From DATFVA01 sp963743325 (GTDB lineage: Bacteria; Bacteroidota; Ignavibacteria; Ignavibacteriales; Ignavibacteriaceae): DNA of 64,000 nt. Within the stretch, counting starts at the first letter, position 1. Each line of letters begins with the position of its first letter. Location of the stretch: contig CAVUOZ010000004.1 in NCBI GenBank assembly GCA_963743325.1, positions 186,001 to 250,000 on the forward strand. Reading direction: 5' to 3'. The position numbers and the translations under genes are program-made. This document shows positions 11,315-21,775 of this stretch, in pieces. The notes beneath the pieces were generated by a model. That model saw only the letters and a list, made by a program, of their open reading frames with translations. It was not told the DNA's origin and searched no databases.

Positions 11315-12640
11315 ATGCTGAGAATTTTTATACCTCCAAATAATATTCCAGAAAAGAAATATATAATTGGTGTTATTTTATCCGAATTCCTTGGTTTGGA
11401 ATATAATTTGGAAGTTCATAACTCGAAATTTTATTTGATAACCTTTTCAGACTGTAAGATTATAATTGAGAATTCGTTTTTTGGTACGAGAGAATCTGAT
11501 GATTATTTAAAAGCAGAAAATTTACCAGAACAAATTATATATCTCAAAAATGAATTCACTTGTGAAAAAGATTTACCAATTTTATATGGCTCTAACAAAC
11601 TGCTTATTAGAGAAAAGGTTATAATTTTAGGTGCCGATATTTTTGCTTCTTCATTTTTTATGCTTACAAGATGGGAGGAATTTGTTAATCCTGCAAGAGA
11701 TAATTTCGGGCGTTTTCCTGGTAAAGAATCTGTTGCATTTAAAAATAATTTTATAAATAGACCTATTGTCAATGAGTATGTCGATTTCTTATGGAACTTG
11801 TTTAAATATCTGGGCTTTAATGGAGAGATGAGAAAAAGAGAATTTAAAATAATGCCTACTGTTGATGTTGATCAGTTATTCAAATATCATAACTTTACTA
11901 AAGTAGCAATAAAGACTTTAGGATTAATTGGAAAAGGTAAAATAAGTAAAATGTGGGAATATTTGGATGGATATTTCAAAACTAAAATGGGTAACGCCTT
12001 AGATCCATTTAATACTTACAACAAATTAATGCTTAGTTCAGAAAGGATTAATACCAAAACTTATTTTTTCTTCCTTTCAGGGGTTAGTAGGGAGGATGGA
12101 GAAAGCCCTGTGAAAGACAAAAGATTGATAAAAATACTTGATAGTATAAGGAGCAGGGGCCATTTTATAGGTTTTCATCCCGGTTTCGATACTTTTAATA
12201 ATCCGGTACTATGGAAAAAGGCGAAAAATAATTTGGATAAAATAACAGGATTTAAAAATAAATTTGGCAGGCAACATTATCTAAGATTTGATGTACCCCT
12301 CACCTGGAACATTTGGGAAGAAAGTAAAATGGAATGGGACTGTACTTTAGGATATGCAACTGTTCCAGGATTTAGATGTGGAACTTGTTTTGAATTTAGT
12401 GTCTTTAACATTCTTCGAAGGGAACAATTGAATTTAAAGGAATATCCACTTTTGATAATGGATGTCACTTTAAAATATTATTTAGGGTTAACATCACAGG
12501 AAGCAATCGACACCATAAAGGAAATAAAAACAAATGTAAAAAAGTTTAATGGAAATTTTGTTTTTCTATGGCATAATAGCAGCTTTAATATAAATGAATG
12601 GAGAAATTATAAAGAAGTTTTTGAAGAATTATGGAATTAG
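11315..12640 (+). CDS. Polysaccharide deacetylase-like protein with DUF7033-type N-terminus
   Basis: A 441-aa protein resembling the polysaccharide-deacetylase-like proteins found in Bacteroidota capsule loci. The N-terminal 170 residues resemble the DUF7033-type domain (FMLTRWEEF, DNFGRFPG). The C-terminal part has deacetylase-type motifs: PTVDVDQLF with paired Asp, IGFHPGFDTF and GRQHYLRF. The Asp and His residues would bind a metal, though the classical HxxxH is not obvious. Likely role is removal of an acetyl group from an amino sugar in or before the polymer. No signal peptide, so action is probably cytoplasmic or membrane-peripheral. It is the only plus-strand gene in the locus and converges on the pglF-like gene. 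Confidence 0.7.
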   Translation: MLRIFIPPNNIPEKKYIIGVILSEFLGLEYNLEVHNSKFYLITFSDCKIIIENSFFGTRESDDYLKAENLPEQIIYLKNEFTCEKDLPILYGSNKLLIREKVIILGADIFASSFFMLTRWEEFVNPARDNFGRFPGKESVAFKNNFINRPIVNEYVDFLWNLFKYLGFNGEMRKREFKIMPTVDVDQLFKYHNFTKVAIKTLGLIGKGKISKMWEYLDGYFKTKMGNALDPFNTYNKLMLSSERINTKTYFFFLSGVSREDGESPVKDKRLIKILDSIRSRGHFIGFHPGFDTFNNPVLWKKAKNNLDKITGFKNKFGRQHYLRFDVPLTWNIWEESKMEWDCTLGYATVPGFRCGTCFEFSVFNILRREQLNLKEYPLLIMDVTLKYYLGLTSQEAIDTIKEIKTNVKKFNGNFVFLWHNSSFNINEWRNYKEVFEELWN

Positions 12641-12802
12641 TTTATTCATAAATGCGAGTAATTCGCTTTTATACTTTTAATCTCAGGTTATCCAGAAAAT
12701 CATAAATATTATTATTAATTATGAAATTATTATGCGGCTTTATACTAATTGTCGGAATAATCTGAAAAAAGAATAATTTGAATAAGTATTTAACCACTAT
12801 AC

Positions 12803-14699
12803 CTACTTTAAACTTTTAGCATTTCCATTTAAAGGAATATATTCGGGTACAAGAGCCTGCAAATAATGTTTGCAATTTTTGCTATCAAAATTATCACAAT
12901 TTGCATAATCCAGCAGCTCGTTCAATTTATGTTCAAAATTATCTACTATAATCTTGCTGGAGTTCTCAACTATGAAGATTTTCTCATTCCTGGTATTATT
13001 AAATTTTTCACTTCCGCTGAAAAGCTCTTCATAAAGTTTTTCACCGGGTCTGAGTCCTGTTGTAATTATATTAATATCCTCGCCTACGATTAATCCGCTG
13101 AGCCGGACTAAATCGTGTGCAAGATCTATTATCTTTACGGGCTTACCCATATCAAGTACAAATATTTCTCCTCCGTTACCCATAATAAATGCCTGCAAAA
13201 CCAGTTGCACTGCTTCCGGGATAGACATAAAGTATCTTTGTACATCGGGGTGAGTCAAAGTAATATCAGATCGTTTTTCGATCTGAGATAAAAAGATTTT
13301 TACTACACTGCCTCTGCTGCCTAAGACATTTCCAAAACGTACAACGGAAAATTTATTCTTATACTTTTTGGCAGCGTCGATCACGATCATTTCTGCTATG
13401 TGTTTGGTTGTGCCCATTATGCTGGTCGGATTAACGGCTTTATCGGTAGATATCAACACTATTTTTTCAAGATCAAATTCAACTGCGAGGTCAACAATAT
13501 TTTTTGTACCAAGAACATTATTCCTAATCACTTCATAGGGATGTGATTCCATTAAAGGTACGTGTTTGTATGCTGCGGCGTGAAATACAAAATTTATTTT
13601 ATTTTCTCTAAATATTCTTTTTATTCTTGCGTAATCCTTAATATCGGCAATGAAACTTACTATTGTTGCTCCGGGGAATTTCCTCCGCAATTCCATTTCT
13701 ATTTCAAAAATTGAATTTTCACCGTGACCTAAGATGTACAATTTCGCAGGATTAAATCTAAGGATCTGTCTGCATATTTCGCTTCCGATAGAACCGCCGG
13801 CTCCGGTAACCAGAACATTTTTACCACTAATCAAATCAGAAATTAATCCCAGTTCGGTTTTAATCGGATTTCTTCTAAGCAGATCATCAATCGCGACTTT
13901 TCTTAATTTATTAAACTCAATTTTACCGTCTAGTATCTCATATAATGGAGGTAAAGTCAGCACTTCCAGATTATCAAATTCGTTACAGATATTAACGATT
14001 GCTTTTATTTCCGAACCAGCTGCTGAAGGCATAGCAATTAATATTTTTTTAATTTTATATTTAATAATTAAACTTTTTATTTCGTTTCTGTTTCCAAGTA
14101 CCTCTACGCCTCCTATTTTTTTCCCGATTTTTTTTGGATCGTTATCAATAAATCCCACAACATAAGTTTCAAGTTTCTTTTTTCTTCTGAGCTCTCCTAG
14201 AACCATAACACCTGCTTCTCCGGCACCGACTATTAAAACTCTGTCTTCAATTTTCGATACTGAATTGTTCAGCCTGTATGAAACACTTTTTGAAATCCGG
14301 GGAAATAAACGGATATTAGTAATTAAAAACGTAGATATTATTGAATCAAATATAGAAACGGAGTAAGGAATTCTGGATAAAAAGCTGTGTGATGTATGCC
14401 TGAATAAAAATACTAATGCAAATTGTAGAGTTAATATCGTAATGCCGGCAAAGATTATTTGAATCAGATCATCTATACTTGCATTTTCCCACCAGCGTGA
14501 ATATATGTCTGTTGAATATAGAATTACAACTTTTAAGACCGCAAATAAAGCTGCATAGTAAAATATTTCCAAACTGGGAATTGAGAAATGAAAACCGTCA
14601 AATCTTATTGTAAAACAGATAATACGGCACTATCATAAAAACAATAAAATCAACAAGAAAAAAATATCTGTTACGAATCCTTGGTTTAAATTTTTTCAT
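12803..14699 (-). pseudogene. pglF: Nucleotide-sugar 4,6-dehydratase, PglF/WbpM/CapD-like, with one frameshift
   Basis: The enzyme family converts UDP-GlcNAc to a 4-keto-6-deoxy sugar, the first step to bacillosamine-type sugars. The main frame (12803-14572) shows TMs, a first Rossmann domain (VLIVGAGEAGVMVL), then the catalytic dehydratase domain with NVLVTGAGGSIGSEICRQIL, AAAYKHVPLMESHP and STDKAVNPTSIMGTTK (the TDKAV-type WbpM/FlaA1 motif). It lacks the N-terminal TM start. That start is present upstream in another frame: ATG at 14699, 33 codons reading MKKFKPRIRNRYFF..., then TGA at 14598. The two join by removing one base in the AATAAGATT stretch near 14600-14607, giving NRFDGFHFS. The restored ATG overlaps the stop of the aminotransferase gene, as expected for translational coupling. 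Real mutation or base-calling error remain possible. Confidence 0.85.
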
Positions 14700-15843
14700 A
14701 AGTAACCCCAGTGCTGAATAGATTATTAATTATTAAAAATATTCTCTCAAAATCATTTTCACTTAAGTTGGAACCTGAAGGAAGACATAGCCCGTCTTTA
14801 AATAAAGACTCAGATGTACCGTTTGAATAATGAGGTGCATCTTTAAATACCGGCTGCAAATGCATTGGCTTCCACAACGGGCGTGACTCAATATTTTCTT
14901 TTTCTAGTTCAAATCTTATATCTTCTCTTGTAATACCGTTTGTTTTTACCGGATCAACTATTATTGTAGTTAGCCAGCGGTTAGAGAAACTATTTTCAGG
15001 CTCCAAAAGAAAACGGATACCCTCGAACTTTGATAATTCTTTCCGGTACAACTCAAAATTATTTCTTCTTATAATTACTCTTTCATCCATCACTTCCATC
15101 TGCCCCCGGCCTATACCGGCAATTATATTACTCATTCTGTAGTTAAAACCTATTTCCGAATGTTCATAGTGGGGGGCATCATCCCTGGCTTGTGTTGCCA
15201 GGAAGCGTGCTTTCTTAATATATTCTTCGTTGTTGGAAATTAAAGCGCCGCCGCCGGATGTGGTGATAATCTTATTACCATTAAATGAGAATATCCCCAT
15301 ATCGCCAAAGGTTCCAACGTGTTTGTCTTTATATCGTGAACCAAGAGCTTCTGCAGCATCTTCAATTAAAGGGATTTCGTATTTATCTGCTATTGATTTT
15401 ATTTCATCTATCTTCGCAGGCATACCGTAAAGATGAACAAGAATTATTGCTTTTGGTTTTTTACCTTTTGAAATTCTAGACTTAATAGCTTCTTCAAGTA
15501 AATTAGGATCTATATTCCAGGTGTCGTGCTCACTGTCGATAAAAATCGGAGTGGCGCCTAAATACGCGATTGGATTAGCGGAAGCTGAGAAGGTAAAACT
15601 CTGACAGATTACTTCATCGCAGGATTTAACGCCTAATATTATTAAAGCGAGGTGAATTGCTGCAGTTCCTGAATCCAGCACAGCTGTATCTGTTACATTA
15701 GTGTAGAGTGATAAATCTTTTTCAAAACCATCTACATTAGGACCAAGCGGAGCAATCCAGTTCGTGGTAAATGCTTCGTGGATGTAGTTTATTTCTGTCC
15801 CGCCCATATGAGGGGGAGAGAGCCATATTCGGTGATTTTTCAT
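14686..15843 (-). CDS. pglE: DegT/DnrJ/EryC1/StrS aminotransferase, PglE-like
   Basis: A PLP-dependent sugar aminotransferase of 385 aa, the normal length. It should aminate the 4-keto sugar made by the neighbouring PglF-like dehydratase. Motifs seen: WLSPPHMGGTEINYI and TNWIAPLGPNVDGFE near the N-terminus, VLDSGTAAIHLAL, LIEDAAEALGSRYKDKHVG (Asp and Glu contacting PLP) and FSFNGNKIITTSGGGAL, where Lys is the Schiff-base lysine. The C-terminus has RPLWKPMHLQP, typical of the PglE/WbpE subgroup. The stop overlaps the restored pglF start by 14 bp. No frameshift. The exact nucleotide-sugar substrate is inferred from neighbours. Confidence 0.92.
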   Translation of the reverse strand: MKNHRIWLSPPHMGGTEINYIHEAFTTNWIAPLGPNVDGFEKDLSLYTNVTDTAVLDSGTAAIHLALIILGVKSCDEVICQSFTFSASANPIAYLGATPIFIDSEHDTWNIDPNLLEEAIKSRISKGKKPKAIILVHLYGMPAKIDEIKSIADKYEIPLIEDAAEALGSRYKDKHVGTFGDMGIFSFNGNKIITTSGGGALISNNEEYIKKARFLATQARDDAPHYEHSEIGFNYRMSNIIAGIGRGQMEVMDERVIIRRNNFELYRKELSKFEGIRFLLEPENSFSNRWLTTIIVDPVKTNGITREDIRFELEKENIESRPLWKPMHLQPVFKDAPHYSNGTSESLFKDGLCLPSGSNLSENDFERIFLIINNLFSTGVTYEKI

Positions 15844-16440
15844 AAAATCTTTAACCTGTATTTATCCTTGAAATCTATATTTGGATACATATTTATCATT
15901 TTGGTACAACGAAAAAATATTCGCAAATTTATTTTCATAATTAATAGTCTTAAAATAAATCTATTCGGAGGAGCTGACACAGAGATATATCGTTTAGATA
16001 TGATTATCATATGCTTGTGCACTGGATAATTATCAATTAGAATACCAAGCCTATAAATATTAACTTCTTTATCTGATATAGGGTTCTTGCATTAATCTAA
16101 GGATCTAATAACAATAACATATTATTATAGTATTCTAAATTAATCTTTACTTTATCTGGAAAAATTACTTCATCTTCTCATTTAATCCCTAATACGTATT
16201 CAACATTTATATAAATTCTAATGTTAAAGAATTAAGAGTAATTATAATAAAATTAAATAATTAGCTAAGATTAGTATTAACGGTTTCTGTTCAGAGGGTG
16301 TAACATATTGTTATATCAGTAGTTAACCACTAATATTTGTAGTAACTTATAATAATAAATTTCTCTACTATTTGATATGCTAATCTTAAAATATTGAAGA
16401 TGATCACTTGTAAGGAACAATTGTAAATTATTCTATCTTA
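15844..16440. other. Long AT-rich gap inside the polysaccharide locus
   Basis: Almost 600 bp upstream of pglE with extreme AT content and stops in all frames. I find no coding remnant, tRNA or clear terminator. It separates pglE from the dead pglD copy, which is unusual in an otherwise tightly packed operon and fits ongoing decay. Confidence 0.45.
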
Positions 16441-16911
16441 TATCTTTGGCAGTTATTGTTTTTATAATTTGTCTCGGATTACCAACCATAACAGAATAAT
16501 CATGAACGTCTTTAATTATTACAGTACTCGGCCGATTTTATACCATTTCCCAGTTGATGATTACGTGTTTACCTACTTTCACTGACGATTCCAAAATTGA
16601 CTTGTGGAAGATTATAGTACTTTCCCCAATTATACCATTTTTTGAAATTGCTGCCGAGATGTTATTAATTGATGCAAATTTATTGTGCATTATTTTTGAC
16701 AACACTTTACAAATTTCTTTCTCCTCGATTGAAATGATTATTTTTTCATTAGACAAATAAATTGGATTATATACTCCAAGAACTTTATGATCTGATAATT
16801 CTTTTTTACTTAAATCATCGTCAAAAATTCCAGTTACAGAAATAATTTGAGATTCTCAACAATCAATTATTACTTTAGCGTGACCGCTGACTCCGTATAC
16901 TAATACTAATT
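16441..16911 (-). pseudogene. pglD: Dead PglD-like acetyltransferase (nonsense codon and internal deletion)
   Basis: Reading the minus strand just after the pglC-like gene gives VYGVSGHAKVIIDC, then TGA, then ESQIISVTGIFDDDLSKKEL and on through GIIGESTIIFHKSILESSVK to a stop after HVIINWEMV (16538). After a gap the family's C-terminal strand reappears: STVIIKDVHDYSVMVGNPRQ at about 16445-16520. The catalytic middle of the left-handed beta-helix is therefore missing. The expected start codon is also lost (TTA/ATT context overlapping the pglC stop). In the intact state it would acetylate the 4-amino sugar of the bacillosamine pathway. The nonsense codon and deletion cannot be repaired by a single homopolymer correction. 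Confidence 0.85.
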
Positions 16912-17520
16912 ACTCCCTGTAAATTTTTCCATTGTGGCTGAAGTATCAGAGTTAATACCTTCTTTTTTAAATATTTTTAATAATGTAAGAACAAATATTT
17001 TTACATCTAAAAGAAAAGAAATATTTTCCACATACCAGACATCATAATTAAATTTATCTTCCCAACTGAGGGAATTTCTGCCGTTTACTTGTGCCCAGCC
17101 TGTTATCCCAGGTTTAACGTTATGTCTTTTTCTTTGATGATCATTATATAATGGTAAATATTCAATCAGCAAAGGTCTAGGTCCAATTAAGGACATATTT
17201 CCCTTAAGAACATTAACAAACTGCAGCAATTCATCCAAAGAAAATTTTCTCATTAAAATTCCAAACTTAGTAAGTCTCTTTTCATCTGGAAGCAATACAC
17301 CGGCTTCATCGTTTTTATTGCTCATAGTCTTAAATTTAATGAGACTGAAGATATGCTCGTTTTTACCCGGACGTTTTTGAATGAAAAAGATTTCGCCTTC
17401 GTTACTAATGAATAAAATAATTGAAACAAAAATAATTATTGGTGAGGCAATAATTAATAAAGATAGAGCCAGCAGGAAATCCAATATGGGTTTGAATAAG
17501 TTTTTATATGCAGATATCAT
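16906..17520 (-). CDS. pglC: Initiating sugar-1-phosphate transferase, PglC-like monotopic PGT
   Basis: This 204-aa enzyme transfers a sugar phosphate from a nucleotide sugar to undecaprenyl phosphate, starting the repeat unit. It has the single re-entrant membrane helix near residues 11-35 (LDFLLALSLLIIASPIII), then FIQKRPGKNEHIF, FKTMSN, the catalytic Asp-Glu dyad in FSLDELLQFVNVLKGNMSLI, GPRPLL and the closing RHNVKPGITGWAQVNGRN. Length matches the minimal PglC form without the extra N-terminal TM domain. Overlaps the upstream glycosyltransferase by 4 bp, so both are in one operon. Placed beside pglD and pglE remnants, a diacetamido-trideoxy sugar is a plausible substrate. Confidence 0.93.
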   Translation of the reverse strand: MISAYKNLFKPILDFLLALSLLIIASPIIIFVSIILFISNEGEIFFIQKRPGKNEHIFSLIKFKTMSNKNDEAGVLLPDEKRLTKFGILMRKFSLDELLQFVNVLKGNMSLIGPRPLLIEYLPLYNDHQRKRHNVKPGITGWAQVNGRNSLSWEDKFNYDVWYVENISFLLDVKIFVLTLLKIFKKEGINSDTSATMEKFTGSN

Positions 17521-18683
17521 TTCATGTATTCTATTTCTAATTTTTGATACTCCTTCAAAATTTCATTCCACACATATGTCTGTTCATACCTGTTACTTAT
17601 CAGATCCCGTGCATTGCTGGCTAAATATAACCTTAAGTCATTATCATTCATCAATTTTAACATAGCTACAATTAATTCATTTTTATTTTTAGGCTCAACG
17701 ATTAATCCATTTTTACCATTTTCAATAATTTCATTGCATCCATTAATATTGCTTACAATACAAGGTAAACCCATAGCACCTGCTTGCATAGGTACATTGG
17801 GAAATCCTTCACGGTAGCTAGGAAAAACTAAGGCATTACTTGCTGCAAGATATTGCCTTACGTCATCCTGCCAGCCACAATGGATTATGTTTTTATTACT
17901 ATTTAAAATTTCTTTTGAAGTATTAGATATTGGATCCAAATCTTCTTCGAACGGGCCGATCAAAAGCAATTTTGTATTCTTATTATTTTTATTTATTTCA
18001 TTAAAGGAATATAAAAGTTCATTTATACCCTTATCCTTAACTACTCTACCTATAAAACAAAAAACAAAATCATGGTCTTTAATTCCCAATTCAATTTTTA
18101 ATTTTTCAGCACGTTTAACTATATCGTTATTCATTGAAAAATAATTGGTATCAATTCCATTACTGCTGCCATAACCTATAACTGTTAATTTGTTTTTTTT
18201 ACAAAATTTATTTTTTATAATAAATTCTTTAAGTCCAAACGAATTAGGATAAACTTTATCTGCTAACATGTATGTAAGTTTTTCTACTATTTCCAGTATT
18301 TTTCTTTTTATACCGTAACTTTCCATTAATGGTAGTCCGGCAACGGTATGAAGTTTACAGGGAACACATGCTAGAAAGGATGCAGTCATACCAACAAAAC
18401 CCGCTTTCGGAGTATGAGTATGAACAATGAATGGACTCTCAGATTTAAAGAATCTATATAAGTAATAGATGGCCTTCAAATCTAACCACGGTGTTATTTT
18501 TCGGGTCAAAAAAGTAGTAAATGTACGTACTTCTTGTTTCTCTCCAATTTCAAGAAGGTTTTCCCCAGCTGAAGAAACGGCAATTACGTCATAGTATTCT
18601 CGCATAAAGACTAACTGGCCTGTTAAGAGTTTTTTAAAGGAAATTGGGTCGGTGACAATACGAATTAGTTTTTTTTTAATCAC
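17517..18683 (-). CDS. Glycosyltransferase family 4
   Basis: A 388-aa GT-B fold transferase that would add a sugar to the lipid-linked repeat unit. It has the N-terminal donor-side THTPKAGFVGMTASFLA segment and the C-terminal GT4 blocks: FIGRVVKDKGINELL, GWQDDVRQYLAASNALVFPS and the EGFPNVPMQAGAMGLPCIVS nucleotide-sugar site with its E-x7-E-like acidic pair. The opening ISFKKLLTGQLVFMREYYDV resembles WfgS/PglA-type enzymes that act second after PglC; this is inference. Overlaps pglC by 4 bp and the asnB-like gene by 8 bp. Frame intact. Confidence 0.9.
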   Translation of the reverse strand: MIKKKLIRIVTDPISFKKLLTGQLVFMREYYDVIAVSSAGENLLEIGEKQEVRTFTTFLTRKITPWLDLKAIYYLYRFFKSESPFIVHTHTPKAGFVGMTASFLACVPCKLHTVAGLPLMESYGIKRKILEIVEKLTYMLADKVYPNSFGLKEFIIKNKFCKKNKLTVIGYGSSNGIDTNYFSMNNDIVKRAEKLKIELGIKDHDFVFCFIGRVVKDKGINELLYSFNEINKNNKNTKLLLIGPFEEDLDPISNTSKEILNSNKNIIHCGWQDDVRQYLAASNALVFPSYREGFPNVPMQAGAMGLPCIVSNINGCNEIIENGKNGLIVEPKNKNELIVAMLKLMNDNDLRLYLASNARDLISNRYEQTYVWNEILKEYQKLEIEYMK

Positions 18684-20555
18684 TATTATTCACATACCAT
18701 TTTTGGAAACAATAAAAAGTCCAAACGCTAAATGTATTATCTACCCTCGCCTCAATATGGTCATAAACTAATTTGATGATAGGTTCAATTTGAAAAATAT
18801 CTTGTTTTTTTAAGAATGATAATTCGACATATGACAGTAGTTCCTTTTTAAGAAAGGAACGCAACCAATCACCAACTGGTAAGCCAAACCCTCTTTTTGA
18901 TTTGTTTAAAAATCCATTCGGAAAATAGTTTTTAAATGCTTCCTTAAGAATATGTTTTTTATCCCAACCTTTTATTAGATAATTTTCCGGCAATTGGCTT
19001 GAAAAATTCCAAAGTTCTTTATTTAAAAAAGGAGTTCTACATTCCAATGATGTAAGCATACTTGTTCGATCCACCTTAACCAGCATATCCCCTTCCAAGC
19101 TCAATAAACGATCAATATTTCTAAAATCATGTAAAGTGTTATTTCGATTTCCTAATTTATTTTTATAGTAATTTAATTGCGATTCCAGAAAATATGATTC
19201 CTTTAAATAGGTTTTTAAATCATTTTTAGAAAACCCTAAAGAGATAATATTATAATAAAAATCATCTTTATAGTTTAAAGATCTGAAGTAGCCTGTTTAT
19301 CTTAAAGTATAGTCCACGGTCATCGTTTTTTTGATTAAGAATGATAGATAAAACTGTAATTAGTGTCTGATGAAATTTTTCTGGTATAATAGCGGTTAAT
19401 CTTTTATTGAGTTTCCCCATATAATATTTATTGTAACCTCCAAAAACCTCGTCACCTCCGTCTCCCGTTAAAGCCACTTTTACATGTTTACGCGTTTTTT
19501 GAGCTACGACAAAACTGGGTAATGCAGAAGAATCAGCAAAAGGTTCATCAAAATTATTTAATATTTCATGAAGACTTAAAGATAAATCTTGTTCACGAAG
19601 TATAAATTGATGATGGTTGCTCCCAATGATTTTGGCAACTTTTTGTTGTTTATCCGTTTCATCAAACGATTTTTTTTCAAAACCAATTGAAAATGTATTG
19701 ATTTTTTGTGATGAATTTAGTGATAAACATAAGGATACTATGGAAGAGTCAACACCCCCTGACAAAAATGTTCCTATTGGTACATCAGATATAGAACGAG
19801 AACGGACACTTTCTATTACCATATCATGTGCTTGTCGTGTAGCTTGAATTTTACTCAATGGTTCATATTTTTGAAGACTTTGGTTAATTTCCTGAATATC
19901 AAATTTATTATTTGTAACATCAATTGTCATGAAATGATTAGGTTCTAATTTGTAAATGCCTTCATAAATGGTATAAGGTGACGGAATATAAGTAAGCTGG
20001 AAATACAGATTTAATGCGGTTTTATTAATTTTAGGTTTTGATTTTAGCATTATATTTATTGATTTAAGCTCAGAAGACCATATTATGGAATCTTGAGTTT
20101 GAGTATAATACAATGGTTTTTCACCAAAGAAATCTCTGGCTATATAAATCTTTTGATTACTTTTATCATAAATACTAAAAGCAAACATACCGTCAAGTCT
20201 GCTAAAAGCACCCACATCTTCTTTCTCATAAAGCTTTAGGATTACCTCGGTGTCAGAATTTGTTTTAAAAGTAAATGCTTGTTGTCTTAATTCTTCTTTT
20301 AGCGTTTTAAAGTTGTAGATTTCTCCGTTAAAAACAATAATTTTATTACCATCCTCTGAAATAATTGGCTGCTTGCCGGTCAACAAATCAATTATAGAAA
20401 GGCGACGTATTCCTAAAGCTACCGTAAATATTTGTTCATTATCATAATAAACACCATCTTCATCAGGACCACGATGCAAAATGGCATCATTCATTCTGGT
20501 TAATGTCCTGAATCGTTTTTTTTGAAGAGGAGATGAATCCGTTTATACCACACAT
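18676..20555 (-). pseudogene. asnB: Asparagine synthase-like amidotransferase (AsnB/WbpS type), two frameshifts
   Basis: Class II glutamine amidotransferase plus ATP-PPase; in such loci it amidates a sugar acid. Three frames cover the gene. Frame 1 starts at 20555 with MCGINGFISSS, supplying the Cys2 nucleophile, and fails in a run of eight T (20516-20523). Frame 2 (19268 to about 20515) carries NDAILHRGPDEDG, GTFLSGGVDSSIVS (pyrophosphatase loop) and GDGGDEVFGGYN. Frame 3 resumes near 19290 (YFRSLNYKDDFYYN) and runs to 18676 through SLEGDMLVKVDRTSM and RTPFLNKELW. Together they give about 626 aa, the normal length. The first break is a homopolymer; the second is not. As written, the protein would be non-functional. 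Confidence 0.87.
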
Positions 20556-20563
20556 AAATTTGG

Positions 20564-21655
20564 TTACAAAGATTTATATAAAGAAATATGTTTTTCTACC
20601 ATTGTTTGAATATTATGCTGCATTCCTCTCTCCTGGCATGCTTTGGCAACTTTTTCATAATGCGTTGGATTATCCAACAATTCTTGAACGTAAAAAGCTA
20701 ATTCTTTTTCATTACAACACTCAAAAAGCAACCCGGCTCCTTCTACAATTTCAGTTAGACCAGGAACTTTTGAAGCAATAAATGGTTTTCCTGAGACCAT
20801 ACCCTCAATGCATGATAAGGATAAACCTTCATATTTAGATGAAAGAACAACAATGTCAACTGTTTTAAGTAATTCAGGAATATCTGTTCGAACACCAAGA
20901 AAAAAAACCCTTTTATTTAATTCTAATTTATTTACTAGATCCTCACAAGTACTTTTTAAAACTCCTTCTCCTACCAATAAAAGTTTAACACGATCAGGTA
21001 AATAACGCATAGCTTTTATTAAAGTAATTTGGTCTTTTTGTTCCCTAAATCCAGCTATCTGAACAATCAATTTATCGGATACTGTTAAATTTATATCTAT
21101 TTCACTTCTGCTAATTGGATTTGCTTCTTTATAATATGAAACATCAATTCCATTGTTAATTATTGGAAACTTAACAATATCCATTTTAGTATAATTTAAT
21201 AATATTTTTTGAACCTCATTTGTAATACAAACAATTTTTTCAACATGCTTATAAATAAATTTATCAATCAATTTAAAAAAAGGGTTTGCCCTTCTTCTAT
21301 TAATAGTACAGTGTTCCGTAAATACTAATGTAATTTTTGAAAAGGAAATTAATTTTGCAAGAACCACCCAATATTGTGCAGGAAAAAGATGTACATGAGC
21401 AACATCATATTTTTTTAAATAAGGAATAATTTTAAAAATTAGTAATGGATTAAATACTGAGCCAGTCCCTAAATCGAATATTTTACAACATTTTATATTT
21501 TTTAATTTTGTTAAAAAAGGAAAATTTGTCCCATTTAAAATTAATAAATCTGTATGAATACCCCTTTTATTATATAATGGGATAGTATCTGACAACAATT
21601 TTTCCGCACCACCAGTAGCTAAACTATTTATTACTTGTAATACTTTCATCTTCAC
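20564..21655 (-). CDS. Glycosyltransferase family 4
   Basis: A 363-aa GT-B transferase. It opens with VLQVINSLATGGAEKLL, the hallmark of GT4 enzymes of capsule loci, then VAHVHLFPAQYW and TEHC. The C-terminal half has NNGIDVSYY, QIAGFREQKDQITLI, FFLGVRTDIPELLKTVDIVV and EGLSLSCIEGMVSGKPFIAS, the nucleotide-sugar site. Intact frame; ATG preceded by AT-rich DNA without a strong ribosome site. It ends 8 bp before the restored start of the asnB-like gene. Sugar specificity cannot be read from sequence. Confidence 0.9.
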   Translation of the reverse strand: MKMKVLQVINSLATGGAEKLLSDTIPLYNKRGIHTDLLILNGTNFPFLTKLKNIKCCKIFDLGTGSVFNPLLIFKIIPYLKKYDVAHVHLFPAQYWVVLAKLISFSKITLVFTEHCTINRRRANPFFKLIDKFIYKHVEKIVCITNEVQKILLNYTKMDIVKFPIINNGIDVSYYKEANPISRSEIDINLTVSDKLIVQIAGFREQKDQITLIKAMRYLPDRVKLLLVGEGVLKSTCEDLVNKLELNKRVFFLGVRTDIPELLKTVDIVVLSSKYEGLSLSCIEGMVSGKPFIASKVPGLTEIVEGAGLLFECCNEKELAFYVQELLDNPTHYEKVAKACQERGMQHNIQTMVEKHISLYKSL

Positions 21656-21775
21656 ATATATATTATAGATTGAACAGATTAAAAAAAACTAAGGATTTAA
21701 TTAATGTGCTTAAATATTTTATCGCATGGCTTGTACAGAATTTCACTTTTTATCATGAATTTCCAAAGCGAGCTG

